Shown here piece after piece: positions 1-5,972 of a stretch of DNA of 7,652 nucleotides. Both the position numbers and the translations under genes were made by a program. The DNA comes from Desulfobacterales bacterium (GTDB taxonomy: Bacteria; Desulfobacterota; Desulfobacteria; Desulfobacterales; RPRI01). Each line of letters opens with the position of its first letter. The stretch's first letter is position 1. The notes beneath the pieces are model-generated. The model made no database searches. It was not told the origin of the DNA and saw only the letters and a list, made by a program, of their open reading frames with translations. The DNA lies in the NCBI GenBank assembly GCA_020052975.1, contig JAGVOC010000089.1:1-7652 (forward strand), written 5' to 3'.

Positions 1-117
1 GTAAGCGGCAAGGAGGAGAGTGCGAACCTTCTTACACCGTCAACAGGCGATCCCAATACCAGAATTCCTGAAACCAAGGCCTTTATGGTCAACATATCGA
101 AGATAAAAAGGGGGTGA
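1..117 (+). CDS. fdhA: Formate dehydrogenase catalytic (alpha) subunit, C-terminal fragment
   Basis: Only the last 38 codons are present, open at the left window edge and ending in TGA at 115-117. The tail contains ANLLTPSTGDPNTRIPETKA followed by FMVNISKI. This matches the usual C-terminal end of the molybdopterin-binding domain in formate dehydrogenase alpha subunits (ANLLT, GD..T.IPE.KAF patterns). The family oxidises formate to CO2 at a Mo- or W-bis-pterin centre. The iron-sulfur subunit gene starts 5 bases after the stop, the usual alpha-beta order, which supports the call. The active site, including any selenocysteine, and the export signal lie outside the window, so the metal, Sec/Cys status and location cannot be read here. 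Another molybdopterin oxidoreductase is possible but less likely given the partner gene. Confidence 0.82.
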   Translation, partial: VSGKEESANLLTPSTGDPNTRIPETKAFMVNISKIKRG

Positions 118-122
118 TCTAA

Positions 123-842
123 ATGAGTAAGTCGTTTTTTGTCGATACTACAGTTTGTACTGCATGCCGGGGTTGTCAGGTGGCCTGCAAACAATGGAAA
201 AATCTCCCTGCTGAAATTACCGTCAACCGGGGCACTATTGAAAATCCCGCTGATCTCTCTTTTAACACCTATAAGCTTGTGAGGATGCGCGAAGAGGTGA
301 TTGACGGCAAATTGAAATGGCTCTTTTTCCCGGAACAATGCCGGCACTGTATTGAGCCTCCCTGCCTTGACACTGCAGGCGATAAGGCTGCGATATACAA
401 GGACGAGGCAACAGGCGCCGTTATATACACTGTAAAGACCAAAGGCCTTAAGGCAAAAGAGATAATCGCGTCGTGTCCGTATAATATCCCCCGGAAAGGT
501 AAAGACGGAGCTCTTGCAAAATGCGACATGTGTCTGGACAGAGTCCAGAACGGATTGCTTCCGGCATGCGTCAAAACATGCCCGACCGGGGCCATGAACT
601 TCGGCGAACGGGAGGAAATGCTTGCGCTTGCAAACAAGCGTCTCGGTGAAGTCAAAAGGATAAGCACGGCAGCCATGCTTCTCGATGCCGACGATGTGAG
701 AGTTATTTATCTTGTTGCATATAAATCCGAACTTTACCACAAGTATGCCGTGGCATCGGTTTTTGATTTCGGAATCACAAGGCAGATGGCTCTTGCAAAA
801 ATGTTCAGTCCTGTAAAAAATATTGCTTCAGGACTTATGTAA
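123..842 (+). CDS. fdhB: Formate dehydrogenase iron-sulfur (beta) subunit
   Basis: This 239-residue ferredoxin-type subunit carries electrons from the catalytic subunit to a downstream acceptor. It has exactly 12 cysteines: C12, C15, C18 and C22 (CTACRGCQVAC), C73, C76 and C81 (CRHCIEPPC), C118 (SCPYNIP), C134 and C137 (CDMC), and C149 and C153 (CVKTC). That is enough for three [4Fe-4S] clusters, as in Desulfovibrio two-subunit enzymes, against four clusters in E. coli FdnH. No hydrophobic C-terminal helix is visible, so unlike FdnH it is probably not membrane-anchored itself. The N-terminal stretch (FFVDTT.CTACRGCQVACKQW) is typical of Desulfovibrio-type FdhB. It has no signal peptide, consistent with co-export alongside a Tat-type alpha subunit or with a cytoplasmic enzyme; the window cannot decide. 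A GGGGGTGA ribosome site overlaps the end of fdhA. No cytochrome or membrane subunit follows, because a terminator comes next. Confidence 0.93.
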   Translation: MSKSFFVDTTVCTACRGCQVACKQWKNLPAEITVNRGTIENPADLSFNTYKLVRMREEVIDGKLKWLFFPEQCRHCIEPPCLDTAGDKAAIYKDEATGAVIYTVKTKGLKAKEIIASCPYNIPRKGKDGALAKCDMCLDRVQNGLLPACVKTCPTGAMNFGEREEMLALANKRLGEVKRISTAAMLLDADDVRVIYLVAYKSELYHKYAVASVFDFGITRQMALAKMFSPVKNIASGLM

Positions 843-867
843 GCAGAGCAACGTGAATTGTCAGAGT

Positions 868-900
868 AAAGGGGAGAAGTTATGTTGCCTTCTCCCCTTT
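868..900 (+). terminator. Hairpin terminator after fdhB
   Basis: A perfect 12-bp stem, AAAGGGGAGAAG (868-879) with CTTCTCCCCTTT (889-900), encloses a 9-base loop 25 bases after the fdhB stop. The downstream tail (ATGTTTC) is only weakly T-rich, though the stem itself ends in TTT. It probably ends the fdhAB transcript and separates it from the fdhE group. Because the stem is flanked by A-run and T-run halves it could work in both directions. Confidence 0.75.
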
Positions 901-946
901 ATGTTTCAGCTGATACCGACTTCAGGCTCCCGGTTATAAGTTAAGG

Positions 947-1110
947 TTGATGATCTCGTAAAAAGTCGAATCAGGAGATGGCAAAGTAAAAAGCTCATTA
1001 TGCAAGGCGCGCGAATCTTTAGGAATGAAGCGTACTAATTGGTACGCTGCAATGACGAAAGATGAAGCGTCCGCCGCGGCGGACAGAATGACTTTTTACG
1101 AAGCCGTCAA
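947..1110. repeat. MITE-like element with terminal inverted repeats
   Basis: The outer arms are 21 bases each, 947-967 on the left and 1090-1110 on the right. Both contain CGTAAAAAGTC in the inverted orientation, with about 17 of 21 positions matching. The interior is rich in symmetry: AGCGTAC/GTACGCT at 1029-1035 and 1042-1048, and a perfect 14-base palindrome TCCGCCGCGGCGGA at 1070-1083. It encodes no transposase. A sequence closely resembling the left arm occurs again at 5973-5993, so this is a dispersed family within the genome. No clear target-site duplication was identified. Its right end overlaps the long open frame that reads into fdhE, creating an apparent but probably spurious N-terminus. 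Confidence 0.68.
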
Positions 1111-1153
1111 GGCTATGTTTTCTCACACGGAGATGCAAGGCACAGGGATTTTT

Positions 1154-1158
1154 AAGGA
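1154..1158 (+). promoter_or_regulatory. Ribosome binding site deciding the fdhE start
   Basis: AAGGA lies 7 bases before the ATG at 1166. The upstream in-frame ATGs at 1025 and 1115 have AGGA directly abutting the codon or only AAGG two bases away, which are poor spacings. This favours initiation at 1166. Confidence 0.65.
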
Positions 1159-1165
1159 ATATGAG

Positions 1166-2050
1166 ATGACCGAAATATTAAATGAAACATCCGACAAGAT
1201 TAAAAAAACAGCTAATGCCATAAAAAAACTGAGGCCTGCATATTCAAAAATACTCGATTTCTATGAAAAGATATTTACAGCCCAGGAAAAGTCGGCGGTA
1301 AAAACAGAAATAAAGCCGGCACAGCTTGCAGACGATATCATTTCAATCAAGGCGAAAGAAAAATTTCCGCTGATAAATCTGTCCGATTTCCCTGTCGATA
1401 TTAATTCATCCCGAAAACTTTTTAAAAAAATCTGTAAAATAATAAATAAATCTGAAAACCACATGTCATCTGCCGCTGAAGCTTTATATGCCGCTAACGA
1501 GAAAAAGATGATAGCTTTTGATGATCTTTATGCCGCCCTGCTGAATGATGATGGTGCAGCCTTTGAAGATATTGCATTAAAGCTTAAAACAGACAAAGAT
1601 GCACTCGCTTTTATTACGTATAACAGCATAAAACCGTCGCTATCCATGTTCGCCGAATCCGCTTCAAAATATCTTGATAAGGATAACCCGTGGGAAAAAG
1701 GATACTGCCCTGTCTGCGGAAACACTCCCGTTCTTTCCACCTTCGAATCCGATGGGCAACGCTTTCTTACATGCAGTTTCTGCTGGCATAAGTGGTCTGT
1801 AACAAGGCTTTTCTGCCCATTTTGCGAAAACAAGGATAGCAAGTTCCTGCATTATCTTTTCTCGGAAGATGAAAAAGAATACAGGATAGATGTATGCGAT
1901 AAGTGCAATAAGTATATAAAGAATGTGGACACAAGGATTATAGACCGTTTTGTTTATCCTCCTCTTGAACAGATTGCCACATTGCACCTCGACATAATGG
2001 CAAAAGATAAAGGCTTTGAGAGTGGGGTGCCTCTGGAATTTCAGGTATAG
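1166..2050 (+). CDS. fdhE: Formate dehydrogenase accessory protein FdhE
   Basis: From ATG 1166 this encodes 294 residues, the usual FdhE length. FdhE proteins are cytoplasmic, rubredoxin-like iron-binding proteins needed for maturation of exported respiratory formate dehydrogenases. The diagnostic feature is four CxxC pairs at about C181/C184 (CPVC), C203/C206 (CSFC), C217/C220 (CPFC) and C244/C247 (CDKC). The N-terminal half is helical and charged, with the family-like LRPAYSKILDFYEKIF near residues 22-37. The frame stays open upstream to ATG 1025, giving 341 residues, but the extra codons up to about residue 29 of that longer form are the right end of an inverted-repeat element. The shorter start has a well-placed AAGGA. 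Location just after fdhAB fits its job, although a terminator and the repeat lie between. The stop is 2 bases before the next ATG, so translation is probably coupled. Confidence 0.9.
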   Translation: MTEILNETSDKIKKTANAIKKLRPAYSKILDFYEKIFTAQEKSAVKTEIKPAQLADDIISIKAKEKFPLINLSDFPVDINSSRKLFKKICKIINKSENHMSSAAEALYAANEKKMIAFDDLYAALLNDDGAAFEDIALKLKTDKDALAFITYNSIKPSLSMFAESASKYLDKDNPWEKGYCPVCGNTPVLSTFESDGQRFLTCSFCWHKWSVTRLFCPFCENKDSKFLHYLFSEDEKEYRIDVCDKCNKYIKNVDTRIIDRFVYPPLEQIATLHLDIMAKDKGFESGVPLEFQV

Positions 2051-2052
2051 TT

Positions 2053-2199
2053 ATGAAAATACAAGAAAAAGGAAAAACTCCATTCCTGCTGGTTATCTTT
2101 TTTCTCTTTCTTCTGCTTGTCGGCATAAATGCAGGTGAAGTATCTACGGTGCTCGAAACAGCCACAAGGATATGCCTAAGCTGCATCGGAATAGGATAA
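2053..2199 (+). CDS. CD1871A-type CxxC membrane microprotein
   Basis: This 48-residue protein begins with a positively charged head (MKIQEKGK), followed by one hydrophobic helix at about residues 9-25 (TPFLLVIFFLFLLLVGI). Then comes NAGEVSTVLETATRI and a C-terminal CLSCIGIG with C40 and C43. The layout (single helix, GEV..VL..A..IC..CIGIG ending) matches, from memory, the small CD1871A family CXXC motif-containing proteins, often found beside 4Fe-4S membrane proteins. By the positive-inside rule the CxxC should face the periplasm. The start follows the fdhE stop by 2 bases with a weak AGGT site, suggesting translational coupling, and the next gene begins 5 bases after its stop. Its role is not established. 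A thiol or cluster-handling partner of the polyferredoxin is an inference. Confidence 0.82.
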   Translation: MKIQEKGKTPFLLVIFFLFLLLVGINAGEVSTVLETATRICLSCIGIG

Positions 2200-2204
2200 C
2201 CCTT

Positions 2205-3098
2205 ATGCTTAGAAGATGGATACAGGTTATAGCCACCTTCTTGAGCAACTCTTATCTTTTATTTCCGTTTACAAGAAACATTTACCAGGGAACTTTAAAA
2301 TCCTTCTGCACACCCGGCCTGAATTGCTATTCCTGCCCTGCCGCAACAGGAGCATGCCCTCTTGGCGCTCTGCAAAACTTCATGGCTGTCCTGCGGCCGG
2401 GATTACAGGCCGGATATCAGCATTTTGGCTTATATGTCATAGGAACGCTTGGTTTGCTTGGAAGCCTGGCAGGCCGCATGCCCTGCGGATGGCTTTGTCC
2501 TTTCGGATTTCTTCAGGAGCTTATTCATAAGATACCATCCCGCAAGTTTGAAATTCCGGGATTCTTATCATATGTTAAATATCCCCTGCTTGTTCTTTTT
2601 GTTTTTTTGCTCCCTTTTTTTGTGGCGGATGAATTCGGATATGGCATGACATGGTTCTGCAAGTTCATATGCCCGGCCGGAACACTTGAAGCAGGCATTC
2701 CGTTGCTTTTTTTAAAACCTGAGCTTCAGGCTCTCGTCGGCTTGCTGTTTTACAATAAGATATTTATCCTGGGATTATTTCTCTTATGGATGGTATACAG
2801 CAGGAGGCCTTTTTGCAGGGTTGCCTGCCCGCTTGGCGCCATATATTCTCTGTTTAACAAGCACAGTGTCTTTAAAATGATTCACGATCCTGACAAATGT
2901 ACCCGCTGCAAAGAATGCTACAAGGACTGCCCAATGGAGGTAAAATTCTACGAGAGCCAGAATGACATTGACTGCATCAGGTGCCTGAAATGCATGAATG
3001 AATCGTGCAAATTCGGAGCCATATCATACCAAATTGCAGGGTTCGAGGAGTCCAGGGGCCAAGGGGTCAAGGGAAAAGCAGTGGTCAGAGGTCAGTAA
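2205..3098 (+). CDS. Membrane-bound 4Fe-4S polyferredoxin (NapH/YccM-like)
   Basis: From ATG 2205 it encodes 297 residues. An AGGA site lies 8 bases upstream, whereas an in-frame ATG at 2172 would sit deep inside the preceding gene. Near the N-terminus is a cysteine cluster, C35, C41, C44 and C51 (CTPGLNCYSCP...ACPLG). Three membrane-linked Cx3CP motifs follow: CGWLCPFG (C94/C98), CKFICPAG (C152/C156) and CRVACPLG (C204/C208). Two ferredoxin domains end the core: C232, C235, C238, C242, then C257, C260, C263, C268. Hydrophobic helices are visible near residues 9-22, 72-91, 126-141 and 184-199. This resembles NapH, CcoG and YccM type electron-transfer proteins of the inner membrane. The specific donor and acceptor are unknown. 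The last 19 residues are low-complexity and encoded by an inverted repeat, so the original C-terminus probably lay near AISYQ. Confidence 0.9.
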   Translation: MLRRWIQVIATFLSNSYLLFPFTRNIYQGTLKSFCTPGLNCYSCPAATGACPLGALQNFMAVLRPGLQAGYQHFGLYVIGTLGLLGSLAGRMPCGWLCPFGFLQELIHKIPSRKFEIPGFLSYVKYPLLVLFVFLLPFFVADEFGYGMTWFCKFICPAGTLEAGIPLLFLKPELQALVGLLFYNKIFILGLFLLWMVYSRRPFCRVACPLGAIYSLFNKHSVFKMIHDPDKCTRCKECYKDCPMEVKFYESQNDIDCIRCLKCMNESCKFGAISYQIAGFEESRGQGVKGKAVVRGQ

Positions 3099-3161
3099 TC
3101 AGTTATCAGATCGCTTGACCCCTCGAATCCTTGAATCCTGGAACCCTTTTTTTATTTTTTT
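3039..3161 (+). terminator. Long imperfect inverted repeat plus T-tract, polyferredoxin gene terminator
   Basis: The arm 3039-3071 pairs with 3114-3146, with 26 of 33 positions complementary, and is followed at once by T7-A-T7 (3147-3161). The stem begins inside the polyferredoxin reading frame and the T-tract covers the last codons and stop of the converging DUF4384 gene. On the plus strand this has the form of a Rho-independent terminator with an unusually long stem and a 42-base loop. The minus direction lacks a comparable T-tract. Confidence 0.62.
3083..3110 (+). repeat. Four degenerate 7-bp tandem units
   Basis: Four consecutive 7-mers, GGTCAGA, GGTCAGT, AATCAGT and TATCAGA, share the core TCAG. 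They sit in the loop of the surrounding inverted repeat and supply the last codons and stop of the polyferredoxin gene. A degenerate partial unit (AAGCAGT) precedes them. Confidence 0.6.
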
Positions 3162-4009
3162 GTCACAAGGGAAACCGAGGATTCTGAAAACTCCACGGGA
3201 GTTTTCTTCCCGCCCTCATTTCCCTTTTGCTTTATCTTTACCCCGCGTGTCTTTGTTCCGATGTCTGCGGCCTTAGTTTTTATATCATAAATTCCGCTTG
3301 CGGATTCAAGATCCAGATCTCCCAGTTGTGACGATCCCGCATAAACCGTTATGCTCTCGCTTCCGAAAGGAGGAGAAACCTCAAGATCAAACCTGTCTTC
3401 CCCTGAAGGTATTTCATACACCGTTCCTCCTTTGAAATAATTGTCTGAGCTGTATGGGTTCGGGAAGAGCTGAACGAGTTTTCCGGCCGCATCTTTATAT
3501 ACCACCCTTGCGTAAAACGGCTTGTTTCCTCTGATATAGACTTTTATCTTCTCGGAGTTTTTATATTCTTTCTTATCCGTCCATACCCTTACGTTCAACG
3601 GGGAAGTGGGGTCATCAAAAGATGCTTCTTTTGCAGCGTTCTTGATTTTTTTCTCATCCGGAAGGACCTCGGCTTTTACTTTCAGCCTGAAGCATTCTCC
3701 GGATGCAGGGTCCTTATACCACCCCTTTTCAATCTCCTCAATCACCCTGACGGAAGCATTTGAATAAGCTTTTACCACATCGCTTTCCAGGACAAAGTTT
3801 TTAACCTCGGTGTTGCTTTCAAGATATGTCAAAGTGTAGTCAACGGCTTTACGCTTTGCATCTGAAAGAGCAGCCTGCTCGGTCTCTTTTTTCGACTTGT
3901 CATCCCCCATGCAGGCGTAACCTTCGGCTTCTGTAATGGTAGATTGCGAAGCATAAATATTCGATACCAGCAGCACACAAACAAGTAATGCAATAAATAT
4001 TTTATTCAT
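3152..4009 (-). CDS. Secreted DUF4384 domain protein
   Basis: This 285-residue protein has a clear export signal (MNKIFIALLVCVLLVSNIYA, predicted cleavage after residue 20). Residues about 24-118 (AEGYACMGDDKSKKETEQAA onward) look like the alpha/beta fold seen in LPP20 or FlgT N-terminal domains. The region about 137-225 matches DUF4384: NVRVWTDKKEYKNSEKIKVY, KPFYARVVYKD, LFPNP, then GEDRFDLEVSPPFG. DUF4384 proteins are envelope proteins of unknown biochemical role, some in secretion or stress systems. There are two cysteines in the mature part (C33, C106), which could form a disulfide. It is the last of four same-strand genes, 40 bases after the WCGPC thioredoxin. A weak AGGG lies 7 bases before the ATG. 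Its last codons (VTKK) overlap the T-tract of the opposing terminator. The domain call is firm, the function unknown. Confidence 0.8.
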   Translation of the reverse strand: MNKIFIALLVCVLLVSNIYASQSTITEAEGYACMGDDKSKKETEQAALSDAKRKAVDYTLTYLESNTEVKNFVLESDVVKAYSNASVRVIEEIEKGWYKDPASGECFRLKVKAEVLPDEKKIKNAAKEASFDDPTSPLNVRVWTDKKEYKNSEKIKVYIRGNKPFYARVVYKDAAGKLVQLFPNPYSSDNYFKGGTVYEIPSGEDRFDLEVSPPFGSESITVYAGSSQLGDLDLESASGIYDIKTKAADIGTKTRGVKIKQKGNEGGKKTPVEFSESSVSLVTKK

Positions 4010-4049
4010 GGGGAAACCCTATTATTTGCGAAGCCACCGGGCCCTGTAC

Positions 4050-4553
4050 CTATTCAAGCAAGATCCCTATCTTTTTGTCCAGAAAAGACTCGGACTGTTT
4101 TCCAACTATCTTTTCAACTATTTTTCCGTTTTTAATCAGGTAAATCGTAGGGATGGCATAAATATCATATTTTTCAGCCATATCTACCCTTGTCCAGTAA
4201 ATGGGGAAATTTACCTTTGCCTTGTCTGCTATCTTCTGCATAGCCTCAGGTCCGTCTACATCAAGGCTTATCCCGATTATTTTCAAGCCCTTATCGTTAT
4301 ATTTGTTGTGCAGTTTTATCAGAAAAGGCAGTTCCTCACGGCACGGGCCGCACCATGAAGCCATGGCAACAACAAGGGATCTGCTCTCCCTGCTTTTCAT
4401 CAGATTATCGATCTCTTTAGGCTCAATCTTCTCGACCAGGATCCTTGCTCCGCTCTGGGCAAAAAGATGCGAAGCAGAAAATCCCGCAAAGAAGAAACAA
4501 ACGGCAGCAAATAATGCCCCCGTTTTCATGATCCGCTTATACATTATTCTCAT
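4050..4553 (-). CDS. Periplasmic TlpA/ResA-like thiol-disulfide oxidoreductase
   Basis: The 167-residue product has an N-terminal signal sequence, hydrophobic at about residues 12-31 and probably cut after FA at 32. A thioredoxin fold follows, with the active site W67-C68-G69-P70-C71 preceded by LVVAMAS. The conserved cis-proline is P135 in AIPTIYLIKNGK, and GLKIIGISLDVD is the usual central strand of TlpA/ResA proteins. Such proteins reduce disulfides in the envelope, for example in cytochrome c maturation, and need electrons from a membrane donor. It lies 33 bases after the peroxiredoxin gene and may reduce that enzyme's oxidised cysteine; this is inferred from position. An AGAGGA site lies 11 bases before the first of three close in-frame ATGs (codons 1, 4 and 9). 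The first was chosen because it keeps the best spacing. Confidence 0.9.
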   Translation of the reverse strand: MRIMYKRIMKTGALFAAVCFFFAGFSASHLFAQSGARILVEKIEPKEIDNLMKSRESRSLVVAMASWCGPCREELPFLIKLHNKYNDKGLKIIGISLDVDGPEAMQKIADKAKVNFPIYWTRVDMAEKYDIYAIPTIYLIKNGKIVEKIVGKQSESFLDKKIGILLE

Positions 4554-4586
4554 ATATCTTAAATTCCTCTAAAATCCTGCATAATT

Positions 4587-5186
4587 TTATTTGCCTTTCA
4601 GTTTTTTCAGCTCCATGACCAGAGCCCCGAGCTCGGGTCTTTTATTGATATCAGCCACATGGACGTATCTTAAGACGCCTTCCTTGTCTATTACAAACAA
4701 AGCTCTTTCAGTCACGCCGCTTGTCCTGAGAACACCATAAATATCTGCAACCGCCCCGTGGGGCCAGAAATCGGAAAGAACGGGAAACCACAATTTCCCC
4801 ATCTGGTTTGTCCATGCATAAAGGGTCGGAATATTGTCAACAGATATACCGAGCATAATAGCATCATTTTCGTCAAAAAAACTCCTTGCAAGGTTATATC
4901 CCGGCCACTGGTCCGAACAGACAGGAGTCCATGCAGCAGGAATAAACGAAATAACCACATTCTTTTTCCCTCTAAAATCACTCAGGGAAATTCTCTCCCC
5001 GGATAAGGAAGGAAGTGTAAAATCAGGAGCCGGGTCACCCACCTTTACCTTGAGTGTGCTGTCGACCGGTTTCAATTCGCCCGGATTATATATATTGTCC
5101 TTGTATGCGTCGGACAGACCAAAAGCCGGACTGACCAGCACAGCAACAGCAAATACCCAAATAATATATTTTATATTTTTAATCAT
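4587..5186 (-). CDS. Exported 1-Cys peroxiredoxin (AhpC/TSA family)
   Basis: A 199-residue peroxiredoxin with a signal sequence (residues 1-23, hydrophobic from 7 to 19, ending SPAFG). The thioredoxin-like fold begins at [20 protein letters not shown]. The catalytic motif is P83-A-A-W-T87-P-V-C90, the P..(S/T)..C signature with the peroxidatic cysteine at 90. The conserved arginine is probably R161 in [13 protein letters not shown]90 is the only cysteine, so there is no internal resolving thiol and an outside thiol must complete the cycle. The two thioredoxin-fold proteins on either side are natural candidates. The likely reaction is reduction of peroxides in the envelope. A strong AAGGAGGT lies 7 bases before the ATG, and the gap to the upstream gene is only 17 bases, so the genes are probably co-transcribed. 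Confidence 0.9.
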   Translation of the reverse strand: MIKNIKYIIWVFAVAVLVSPAFGLSDAYKDNIYNPGELKPVDSTLKVKVGDPAPDFTLPSLSGERISLSDFRGKKNVVISFIPAAWTPVCSDQWPGYNLARSFFDENDAIMLGISVDNIPTLYAWTNQMGKLWFPVLSDFWPHGAVADIYGVLRTSGVTERALFVIDKEGVLRYVHVADINKRPELGALVMELKKLKGK

Positions 5187-5193
5187 GAATAAT

Positions 5194-5201
5194 ACCTCCT
5201 T
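5194..5201 (-). promoter_or_regulatory. Strong ribosome binding site for the peroxiredoxin gene
   Basis: AAGGAGGT on the minus strand, 7 bases before the ATG at 5186. It sits in the 17-base gap after the upstream gene and suggests high translation of the peroxiredoxin relative to its neighbours. Confidence 0.7.
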
Positions 5202-5203
5202 AT

Positions 5204-5773
5204 TTAATAACCCGAAAATTTTTTCACGATCTTCAAAAATTCATCGGGATCGTTAACGCCCCCTAGTTTGGAATACACAACTTTATGGGTTCCATTCTTG
5301 CCAATTTTTATGGCAATAAAATATGGGGTTCTGACTTCTCCGAGAATCTTGTGAATCGAAAAGTCACCATCAGAGAACAATGGAAACTTTATACCGTATT
5401 GCTTCTTGAAAAAATCGATTTCAAAATCCGAGTTTCCCACCCCGATACCGATCAGTTTTATTGCATCTTTCAGCTTGCTGTCTCCCGATAATTTACTGAA
5501 AAACTCATTTACAACAGGTGCATCCTTCTGGCAATGGGGACAATACATGCTGAAGATTTGAATAAGCACGACTTTTGCCTTAATCTGCGGGATAAGAAAT
5601 GTCCCGCCTCCTTTCAGGCCAAGATATTGTTGATATGACTGGTATAGAGGAACAGGAAGGCTTATCTTCGGCAATATTCCACCTTCTGAAGGCGGAACGC
5701 TTTGACTAAAAGAAGGAAACGCAGCCATAATAACTAATGAAATTGCGGCAAAACTTATTAAAACTTTTCTCAT
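5204..5773 (-). CDS. Exported thioredoxin-fold protein with a CPHC active site
   Basis: From ATG 5773 this gives 189 residues. A GTG at 5782 would extend it by three codons but overlaps the AGGAGGT ribosome site, so it is rejected. The signal sequence [20 protein letters not shown] is followed by a likely cut after SFS at residue 23. The thioredoxin-like region contains [20 protein letters not shown], with the redox pair C78 and C81. A cis-proline is in VRTPYF (P150), and [20 protein letters not shown] resembles the TlpA central strand plus insertion. The CPHC dipeptide is that of DsbA, unlike the CGPC of the second thioredoxin in this operon, so its redox potential may differ. It is the first gene of the minus-strand run. 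Substrates are unknown; oxidase, isomerase or reductase roles are all open. Confidence 0.85.
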   Translation of the reverse strand: MRKVLISFAAISLVIMAAFPSFSQSVPPSEGGILPKISLPVPLYQSYQQYLGLKGGGTFLIPQIKAKVVLIQIFSMYCPHCQKDAPVVNEFFSKLSGDSKLKDAIKLIGIGVGNSDFEIDFFKKQYGIKFPLFSDGDFSIHKILGEVRTPYFIAIKIGKNGTHKVVYSKLGGVNDPDEFLKIVKKFSGY

Positions 5774-5811
5774 GATATACACCTCCTATATTATAACAAA
5801 GCCTGTTTATA

Positions 5812-5839
5812 TTAATACAAATCCTCAAGAGGTTAACAA
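5812..5839 (-). promoter_or_regulatory. Candidate promoter for the minus-strand thiol-redox operon
   Basis: On the minus strand, TTGTTA (5834-5839) and TATTAA (5812-5817) are separated by 16 bases. The expected start leaves a leader of about 30 bases that keeps the AGGAGGT site. The hexamers are imperfect, so this is a candidate only. Confidence 0.38.
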
Positions 5840-5850
5840 GACTATTGAAG

Positions 5851-5889
5851 TTCTACGCCGCAAGCAGCGGCGAATCTCCGGCCGTAGAA
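5851..5889. repeat. GC-rich nested hairpin between divergent genes
   Basis: The outer arms TTCTACG (5851-5857) and CGTAGAA (5883-5889) enclose an alternative inner stem, GCCGC (5857-5861) with GCGGC (5867-5871). It lies between the two divergently oriented promoter-like sites. It could be a small dispersed palindromic repeat or a transcription barrier. No T-tract follows in either direction beyond a TTTTT stretch at 5901-5905. Confidence 0.45.
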
Positions 5890-5914
5890 AATCGGGTCTG
5901 TTTTTATTCGCTCC

Positions 5915-5943
5915 TTGAAATAAAATATAATTTATCCTATACA
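5915..5943 (+). promoter_or_regulatory. Sigma70-like promoter upstream of the DUF3786 gene
   Basis: TTGAAA (5915-5920) and TATACA (5938-5943) have an exact 17-base spacer in an A+T-rich block. Transcription would start near 5950 and run through the partial repeat at 5973 before reaching ATG 6054, leaving a leader of roughly 100 bases. Confidence 0.5.
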
Positions 5944-5972
5944 ATATTAATAAATGTAAGGCAAAACAGAAT

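Noticed and set aside
269..676. Minus-strand open frame of 135 codons inside fdhB
   Set aside because: It lies fully opposite a clear ferredoxin-type gene, has no recognisable motif, and is explained by the codon use of the sense strand.
1025..1165. Upstream extension of fdhE
   Set aside because: Its codons are largely the end of an inverted-repeat element and its ribosome sites are badly spaced. It is kept only as an alternative start.
2172..2204. ATG at 2172 as the polyferredoxin start
   Set aside because: It overlaps the CxxC microprotein by 28 bases and has no good ribosome site, while ATG 2205 has AGGA at 8 bases.
3083..3110. Possible CRISPR-like array
   Set aside because: The units are only 7 bases, contiguous and degenerate, with no spacers or cas genes.
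4008..5256. Plus-strand frames opposite the thioredoxin and peroxiredoxin genes
   Set aside because: They are shadows of clear minus-strand genes with signal peptides and active-site motifs.
5774..5782. GTG at 5782 as the start of the CPHC protein
   Set aside because: The GTG overlaps the AGGAGGT site that serves ATG 5773 at a 7-base spacing.
5790..5795. Perfect TATAAT on the minus strand just before the CPHC gene
   Set aside because: Transcription from it would begin at or inside the ribosome site, leaving almost no leader. The upstream 5812-5839 site is more plausible.
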